A stretch of DNA of 64,000 nucleotides, taken from Owenia fusiformis. Lineage: Eukaryota > Annelida > Polychaeta > Sabellida > Oweniidae. Each line of letters opens with the position of its first letter. Positions within the stretch are counted from its first letter, which is position 1. Below, piece by piece: positions 55,666-64,000 of this stretch. The notes beneath the pieces were generated by a model, which was not told where the DNA came from, ran no database searches, and was given only the letters and a program-made list of their open reading frames with translations. A program made the translations under genes and the position numbers. The stretch covers positions 3,536,001-3,600,000 of the forward strand of contig CAIIXF020000001.1 in the NCBI GenBank assembly GCA_903813345.2, given 5' to 3'.

Positions 55666-58600
55666 ACTCTATGGTATGAATCATTATAAATGCATTATTC
55701 AATACAAATGTATAAAATATAACAATGATCAATACAAACAATCCCAAATTGATGCACCATACACCATCTAGTATATTGTAGACTACAATGTCATCTTAGC
55801 ATTGGCTGTTACAACCTGCCTGTCATAAATCTGTGACATTTCCACCTTTATTAACATGTTACATATCACCAAAACACATGTTCTCAGGGCCTATATAACG
55901 TATGCATTACATCATTACACATGTCAACTTTAATTGAATTTCCGCTTGATATATACTTTAGCTATTAACAATCATATATTTTATAAATAGGGCTTGTAAA
56001 ATTAATGAGAATATGTAAATCATTTTTTGGAAGTTTTAGTATAAATGATAATATATGGAGAATGATTTCTTGAATATTATCTCAACCAAACTTTTATTAA
56101 TAGCTTCATTCCAAAGGAAAATGAGCAATAAATGTCCATATTTGATATAAAAGTGATGTATTTGTTGACCTTTCTTGAAAGCTGATTTTATGATATACAT
56201 ATTTTCATTTTTGATTTCATAAGCCATAACCAGAAGTATGTCTAAGTGTTGTATTTGGCAAGTGAAAGGTACAATATGTTTTGCAATGTTACCATCTGTT
56301 GATGTTATAGATAAAAAGGGGTCATCCATTGGTTACTGTCTTGTGGCCTTCATTTACGTGCAATATTCATAACTCCAAGTAAATCTTAGAATGTTTTGGA
56401 GCAGGCCACATCCATGGTAAAGATCTACTAATAGCATTGAATAAAATAGGATCTGCATCCTATTTGCACCCAGATCAAACCAATAATTACACCCAATTGA
56501 GAATTCCAAATATGGGATACCTCAGACATTGTTTCATGTGAAACATGTTAAAATGAGAATTTGCAAGTTGAAATCCCGGTAAGGACATGGCTGTCTGATA
56601 ATTTAAATGTCCATGACTTGGAGTCAGAGGCAGACATTCACACGCAAAATATATAGATCATCCAATATTACCAAAAATTAGTTAGCCAGAAAACAATTCA
56701 TTAAGGTGAAACATTCTGTGAAATTCTGGCAATAATAAGGACAAACTCTTTCGAAACAATTGAGATACTTAGAGAACCTTCGGGCTAAGTGTACACTTGT
56801 CCACTTGTGCTAGCATACTGCCCCTAGAAAACTCACAGTAAACAAGATCATTAGACATAAATACTGCACCAAGTTTTCTCCAAAAATTACATACATCCTT
56901 TTTCATGTGAATCAAGAAATTGTCCTTCAGATCTTCAGATATGTTCAGATCTTGACAATATGGTGAGGACACGGGAGTATTATGCCCAAAACTCAATATA
57001 TCATTAACAATATTCCAAACAGCTTCACTGAACTAATAAACAATGAGCTTGAAATTAATGGAAACACTGGACAATGTGGCATTGCGATCAAGAGAATTGA
57101 ACTTTTGACTGACATTGTTGGGTTGGGTCAAAATTTGGAAAATGTGAAGTAACTAACTTTAAGGAATCTTTCTGTATATATCTTGACATGAGATGTAATA
57201 TAGGATATGCTTCTTATGTTTATGCCATGTTGAATTGGCAATCAAGGAATGAAATGAATAGGTTTGGCCTTTTAATGAATGTAAGTAAGTTTGTTTCATG
57301 TGAGAAAGGAACCTGGGTGGTTAGGCCATCAACTTAAGACAAATGTAGCAATAACCATGGAGGAAATTATAAACATTATGATAAGGGAAAATACATACCA
57401 TTCATTTCTACTAAATTTTAACTTCTTGAGATAATAAGCTATTGAGCAATCTTATCTCCCTTTGGATCCTCTTTCGATCACACGTATAATAAGCATCCCG
57501 CCACATCAATCTAATAGACATTCTATATATAAACACCCTACTCATGATATAACATAAGAATTCAATGACTCTTCAACAGAATTTAACTAAATGTGGTGAA
57601 AAGCTGTTGAGAATTGAATGAAAACAGAAACAGAAAAGAAGAAGATGTTTTTTACGATGCAGACAAAATACTACAAAGCCTGCTCCTTGGTAAATCATGG
57701 TGTAATGTTACGTGGAATCACCTTTCTACCCAACATGGAAACCATCAATGTTTGAGAGAAGAGCTAAAAATCACCACTAAGAAATGCAGAGCATGTAAAA
57801 CACGTCCATCGTTATAAACACTGCTTAACTTTACATATAGTTTTTGTGTTTCCTTGTTGAAATCAGCGGGACCTCCAACACAGCCCCATGTTTTCTGGTC
57901 ATTTGAGATGGCAAAATATGGAGAGACCTTTGATGGTGATACGACTGAGAGAATTCCTCATGAAGATGAACATGTTAAACATATGCATAATTTAACCTAT
58001 GCCTTGGAAATGATTTCACTGATTAAGATTTTCTCAAAATGCATCAAAATCACAAATTATCTCAAATACTTTATATCAGGGTAGAATTTATATGTATTTC
58101 TAAAATCTAATAAAAAATAGCTACAAACAATAATAAAATGTCTGTTATACTGCATCATTCCATTTCACTGATGAGTTTAAAATGCAGCTTAGGGGTACAG
58201 AAAAGTAAAATATTTTGCTTCAATGTACTTAGCTGAATCATCCCCAAATGTCTAAAGTATGGGAAAACACCAACATAGGTGCCACACAGGCTTCTATATA
58301 TGATATCCCAACACAACAAAAACAAAACAAAGATTGGAATTACCTTCAACCTCGAAATGAGCACTCTACCACTAAACTAACTAAGACCTGTAGGCTGATT
58401 CTCGTTCATACCTCACTATAGCTCTTCTAAAGAACACATTGAAACGTTTTGACCTTCAAGTCAAAGTCTATGAGTTAACAACAGAGGTGTCACCCTAGTC
58501 ATTTGTTTTTAAGATAATTACAGGTGGTGATCATTCCATTTTAGTCCTGAACACCTTCAGGGAAAATAAATGAAACGTAGGTTGAAATATGGAGATGAAA

Positions 58601-60149
58601 TGGACCATAAATGTCATTTCATATAGAATGTACACTTACAATATGGGTAAATGGGATATTTCTGTATGCCTTTTGGACAAATTGAAAAAAATGCAATTGT
58701 TATTAAAACAAATGATAAAACATTGGGAGTATCTAATGCACTAATCAAAATGACTACAAATCCAACAGGCAGTTCATATTCATAATGAATATGTTTTTTA
58801 TCACACATATTTACGTAAGATTATCTTGATTTCTAATTGTTAAATAATTGCTGAAACAGTGATATGTTAAATATACCCACAAGGGGCATTCAATAACATT
58901 TCAAATTAACAAAACTCAAGCAGAGACCAATACTGACCATTTAGTTCAAGTACACGTCAGTTCAGAAAAATAAACTGATCAGATTCAATTTTATTTATTT
59001 GTTATTCGAGAAATCTAATCATAAGATAAGAACTCTAAATTTACCTAGCTTAGCATGAATCCGGAATACTAAAAGTTTTTTTTGTTATAAACAACACTTT
59101 GAGTTATTCTTTTGTCAACTTCATACCCTCAATTAGTTGAAAAGATTTGCCAAAAGTAAATGTTAAGCGACTTGAAACCATAGGAACCACTGGGATGGGG
59201 ATGACTTTAAGCCAAAAATATTACGATGACGACTATGGCCTGTCATGATATCGACATCCCTGTGTTATGTTAAACACTGGTTGTATAGGTATGATCAAAC
59301 AAGTGTATATGCCTACTGTGGTACTCTGGTGGCACGTCAAACATATTTTGATATGTTGATCATCTGTTTGAGATGACAGGTCTGTTAGAGCATGTATGAA
59401 ACCTGTGGAGTAATATGTAACAATGCATATTTGGACATATTTGTGTCTCCATAAGTTTCAAGTAAACACAGGTATGATGTGACCCATCACATAGGTGACA
59501 TGTACATATTTAAAGTACAAGTCAACACTGGAGGCCAACTTTATTTCAATTTCAATTATTCAAAGTTCAGTGTAAATCTACAATACAAACTGTGTGGTAC
59601 GGTTTAACTTATTGTTAACTGCTGTTCCTCATGCCTTATTTTACAATAGAGAAATCCCCCCCCCCCAAAAAAAAAACTCCCAAGAACAATATCGAAAATT
59701 GCTTTGGTTTGAAACACAGCTCTCAAATCCAACCCAGCAATTCATGATGAATACCAATGAGTGTAATAAAAAAGCTCGTATAGAAAAGCAATTAATAAAA
59801 CCACTATCATCATGGGTCATTTGCCATTGCCATAAATCCCAGTCTTTAGCTGCTGGTGATCATTATGGTCTTCTGTTTATTTCTATCATTTATCCCTGAT
59901 GTATAGTTTATCATTGAGATACATGCAAACAAGTTCATTGCTAGTGAAGTGATGGACATTACAGTGACTTATAGCAGGAAAAGACAAGTGTACTGCATTG
60001 AATGAGGAAGTTCCTGTTGATCAATTCAAGTCAAGTATGAACTAAAGCGCTTAATCTCAATAGCATGATGCTTGACATTGTATTTGTTTGATGCATTCCT
60101 GCTATCTCTTACCCAAGAAATACCCACATATATTATATACCTGTACCCA

Positions 60150-60375
60150 TATACTCCTACCCCATAAAATATGCATAGATATACCTCTACCCCATAAAAT
60201 ACCTACATATATATCACCTAACCATGAGAATCTCCCTTTTATCCACAAAACATCCAAACACATAAAATGCCCATCTATACCCTTACCCCATAACATACCC
60301 ATTTATACCCTTACCCCATAACATACCCATCTATACCCTTACCCCATAACATACCCATTTATACCCCTACCCCCA
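60150..60375. repeat. Tandem repeat with CCTTACCCCATAACATACCC unit
   Basis: The last three to four copies have a period of about 27 bp (CCTTACCCCATAACATACCC then ATTTATA or ATCTATA). The earlier part is a degenerate form (ACCCCATAAAATACC). C-rich on the plus strand. Confidence 0.8.
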
Positions 60376-63300
60376 TATTTAACCCCTCCCACCTGATCAT
60401 TCACGTAAACCTGGTGCACACATGGGCATTGAAGGCCAATATGGCTAAAAGCAACATTAGTTTGGTAGACATGGGCAGAGTTGTGTAGGCTACATGCTTC
60501 TCAGTTGTAGATGGTGTACCATTACCTTGGAGATAGCGGGATCACATGGAATCCAGGTAAGCTTAGCCTTCAGGTTAAGTAGACCAAACTTCTCTAACTT
60601 CTACACATTGATACATTGATAGCATTCATGATCTGCTACCTTTAACTTTAACGTTGTATTTCAGTTCCCCAAGAACAGTTGATGGTTTCAGGACATTAAC
60701 CTCTGCGGGAATTGTTTGATTGGATTAATTGCATGAGGTATTCTTAATTTTCTCTGTTTGTACCTTCCCCAAAATTATAGCTTTCAATTTTGGAAAATAA
60801 ATCAATTTGAAAAAATACCGTATCATTTATTTTTAGCAATCCTTATTGTACCTGTATGTTAACATTAAATCCTCTACCAAAGATGGAAGAATTCCTCAAA
60901 AATTTGTCTCTATATATCGGTAGACCCATAGTCCCCTCTATCCCACAATTCTTTTAGTCCCACAGTCCCCTTAGTCCCATAATTCCCAGTGGCCATTGCA
61001 TACTTGGCCTAACCAACTTGGTGAGCAATTCTCACGGAGAGGTGGATAACTCCAAGGAAGTAGCAAAGAATACTGATAGCAGCAAATGTGTGTTACCATG
61101 CATGATGCCTCATATCTCATTAGATAACACAGTGAAACTCTCCTAGAAATATCTCTATGTAACTGACAAGGCAAAAATAACTAGTCATTTAAAGTGAGTG
61201 ATACCACATTTACACCTATCATCATTTGGAATTTGTTGTTGAAATATACAGAAATTGAAGATGTGAAAAGTTTGAGATAAATTATATTGAGTATGTATTG
61301 GTTAAATTCAAAATATTATTTTAAACTATTTCTGGAAATTAACAACTAATTTAGTAATGTGATTTGCACTAACAACTGGTCATTCAATGGGTACAAGCAT
61401 TCTGATTTATCCAACCCTCTCGATACGAATTAGAATAAAAATTTCAAGACTTATGGGACAACCCTCGTATTTAATGCTTGTAGAGTATTGTAGAACTCAA
61501 ACTGTGACAAAGGTATTTTTTAATAAAATCCATATTTAATGTTATTGTAAGAAATAACATGATCAATATCATATCAGTTTTTCATATTTCAACAAGCACA
61601 ATTACAACAGAAAAGAAAGATTTAGCAACGACAGAATGAATGTGCATTGTCCATTATTTTCTTAATGATTAATAAATGAACGAGATATTCACTAATCACT
61701 ATTCACTAATTCATCTGTCACCTGACTCATAAGAGTAACTATTGTCCCCATTTAGACAACCCTTTTGAAGAATTAATTTAGTTCACATAATGTTGCAAAG
61801 ACTCCTCTTACAACAACAACAAAAATCTAAAAACCAAATCGGATTAAGTTGATTAAAGTTGCTTTTGAAAAATGAAATTACAGTGAAAGTGTCACATCAG
61901 AAAATAATACCCACTCTCTATGATGAAATTTCATGATTCACTAAATACGAGGTAATGACATCTTGCATGACATGTCATATTATCTTAACTCAGAACATGA
62001 GGTTAGAAATAACAATACAAAAATAAGATTATTGCTACACCAACTGTGATAGTATACAGAATAAGTGAATTAAGACTGAGGTGCCATGTAGCACCCGAGG
62101 TGATTCTAGGTGGGATCGGATTATATACACATGCAACACATGGCCATGTCAACTGCCAGTTCAGATGTTCAGTATGCGTGTGAACAGGCAGTGACGTTTC
62201 CCATTGACCAGATTACTGTAACAGACTGTATCATGAGAAATGGACAATAGGAGGTGACCACTGCCAGGAGAACACATGCAACATCTCCATTCTAATTGGC
62301 TGATGGGAAAGGTGAACAGAAGATGTAACTGACTGATCGGGAGAGTGAAGAAGATATGGTGAACCAGGAAAAGGAAGGCACATGGTCAAGGAAGAGGAAA
62401 TAGAGGAGTCGGCTGATCATAATGTCAGTCAGTTGCAGTCATTGTTAAAGTAGCTTTGGGTGGAAACTGCTGTCCAAAACAAGGGAGAATATCAGTGGGA
62501 ATACGGTGTGATGTTTATACTGTTGATTAGTGCTGTTAGTGTTTATGATTAGTTCCTTGTTTTGAATTCATGTAGTTGTGTAATCACTAGGTGCCATAAA
62601 GCACTACGGAACCAACATAGAGATCACAGAGTTCAAGGTCAAACTCAATTTGGTAAATGAAATCTCCCTCCTCCCTCCACACTGCTTGATAACACCATAT
62701 AGACAGAGAAGACCAACATAAAGTCAGCTACTTGTCTCTGAAGAATGTCTCTGACAATTACGAAAATCGAAACTAACTCAAGGTGAAGCAATCAGCAAGT
62801 TTTCCATCAGTTTGCGGCCATCACGAGATAGCAGTAAATTAAAGCGGCATTATCTTGCTTATAAATCCTCCACGTTCAAGTTTATCAACTTTACTTGAAT
62901 GTATGTGGATTAGCTCTGATTTGTTGAATTAGTACAAATCTCTGCACCCGTGTGGTGTATTAAGATTATCCTGGGATAATATCTGCTATGGCATATTAAC
63001 ACTCTGGGTTATCTTTTAATTATCGTCTGGTGTATGTTAAAACAACATCAATTTGGTATGGGTCTTTATCAATATGATTATCATCACTAATGAGGCCAGT
63101 TATTGATGATATCAAATCATATTCACATTTTATATTCTAAGACATACACCATTATATCCTTTCCCCATGATATTAATGTAATATGAAATTACCAGATTAC
63201 AGCCATAATGGGACTACATGAATCATATATAATACCTTGGTATAATTTCCTGATTAATGAAATGGCTATTCAACAATTGATCAATATTGTACAGTCATCC

Positions 63301-63659
63301 ACCCATAGAACCCTCATCATGATCATAATGGTTGATCATGTGTGTTATTATGGTATTATGAAATAAATCTAAATAGAATCTATTGTATCTTCCACTGTGT
63401 GTGTCATATCTAGGATTGCTACAAAGCTGTATGAATTGAGATGCAATAGAATGAATCTTATACCAGATTGCAAAGAAGACACACGGTATGAATGGTTTAA
63501 TACAAAACATATTTGTTACTGATCAGAACACACAAGGGGCAACATTTGAAATGCACTATTACACTTAAATCACCTTAAACAATATCAAACATGAAAGTAT
63601 ATCCAGAGAAAGAGTCTAACAACTGAAAATATGCAATATGAGTCTACTGTACCCTCGAG

Positions 63660-63770
63660 TTAGCACATCTAGGTAGCACTACTATATGGTACCACTATTG
63701 GCACCACTATATAAACCACTAGTAGCACCACTATATAAAACCACTAGATAATACCACTAAACTACCACAA
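63660..63770. repeat. Short tandem repeat of CACCACTATATAAAACCACT type
   Basis: Four to five imperfect copies of about 18-25 bp made of the words GCACCACTATATAAA and CCACTAGTA. Confidence 0.65.
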
Positions 63771-64000
63771 AACTAAGCTTTCTTTGCATAGTTTAAATGT
63801 TCACTTCCAAGAAGATACCTTAGGGTAGATCACATTTCTGGTTCATTAATCCAACATGCTGAAGATGTCTTCAAATCGAATCTACTTTCTTGTGACATGT
63901 ATAACACATTGGCAGTATTTTTATCTCTACAATTATTCCAAACAGATGGGGGAGATAGATTGAGCCAAAGAGATGACATTCGTAAAGCCTTCCTTCATAG

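Larger units (their letters stand above)
54074..64000. other. Presumed ROR 5' intron; no recognised gene
   Basis: Neither strand shows a frame with domain character or a signal-peptide exon that could start ROR. Contents: a degenerate TATGACATGG-type simple repeat (55385-55665), a 27-bp-type repeat (60150-60375), a less AT-rich block at 62070-62480, and a short CCACTATATAAA repeat near 63.67-63.77 kb. Confidence 0.45.

Overview
The window is animal genomic DNA. It is AT-rich, has GT-AG introns of 60 bp to about 9 kb, and carries abundant decayed DNA transposons, fold-back elements and minisatellites. No bacterial features, rRNA or tRNA were recognised. The gene content (NUP153, an Ig-Frizzled-Kringle ROR receptor kinase, and a lectin/trefoil receptor), with repeat families of a marine-invertebrate type, points to an invertebrate bilaterian, deuterostome or lophotrochozoan. 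The phylum cannot be fixed from the sequence alone.

Layout. 1-4416: non-coding, downstream of NUP153. 4417-15223 (minus): complete nuclear-basket nucleoporin NUP153, 20 coding exons whose phases all agree, 1587 codons. 15.4-19.7 kb: transposon debris, including a 3.4-kb inverted repeat around a 49-bp minisatellite. 19857-35135 (plus): a newly recognised multi-exon receptor gene. Its exons encode a signal peptide, the first half of a C-type lectin domain (CTLD), two trefoil-like exons, the second half of the CTLD, a Thr/Ser mucin stalk, and then either a short hydrophobic C-terminus (GPI-like, stop at 24055) or, across a roughly 9-kb intron, a transmembrane helix and a nine-tyrosine cytoplasmic tail. 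Inside that large intron, on the opposite strand, lies a small secreted-protein gene (27655-28266, with a 5' UTR exon near 28.85 kb). 38349-54073 (minus): ROR receptor tyrosine kinase, nine coding exons from the Ig domain to the stop; the signal-peptide exon(s) are not seen and probably lie beyond 54 kb. 54-64 kb: presumed ROR 5' intron, no recognised gene.

Function. NUP153 is a housekeeping nuclear-pore component and ROR is a Wnt5-type receptor. The lectin/trefoil receptor is the candidate novel system: a lectin domain interrupted by trefoil modules, on a mucin stalk, with possible alternative membrane anchoring and a tail carrying NPxY, YxxM and YxxP signalling motifs. All its extracellular exon junctions are phase 1, so trefoil and linker exons could be skipped without loss of frame. 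The link between the lectin exons and the transmembrane/tail exons is inferred from phase, strand and absence of other coding exons between them, and needs transcript evidence.

Exon boundaries were read by hand from splice consensus and reading phase. No database search was run.
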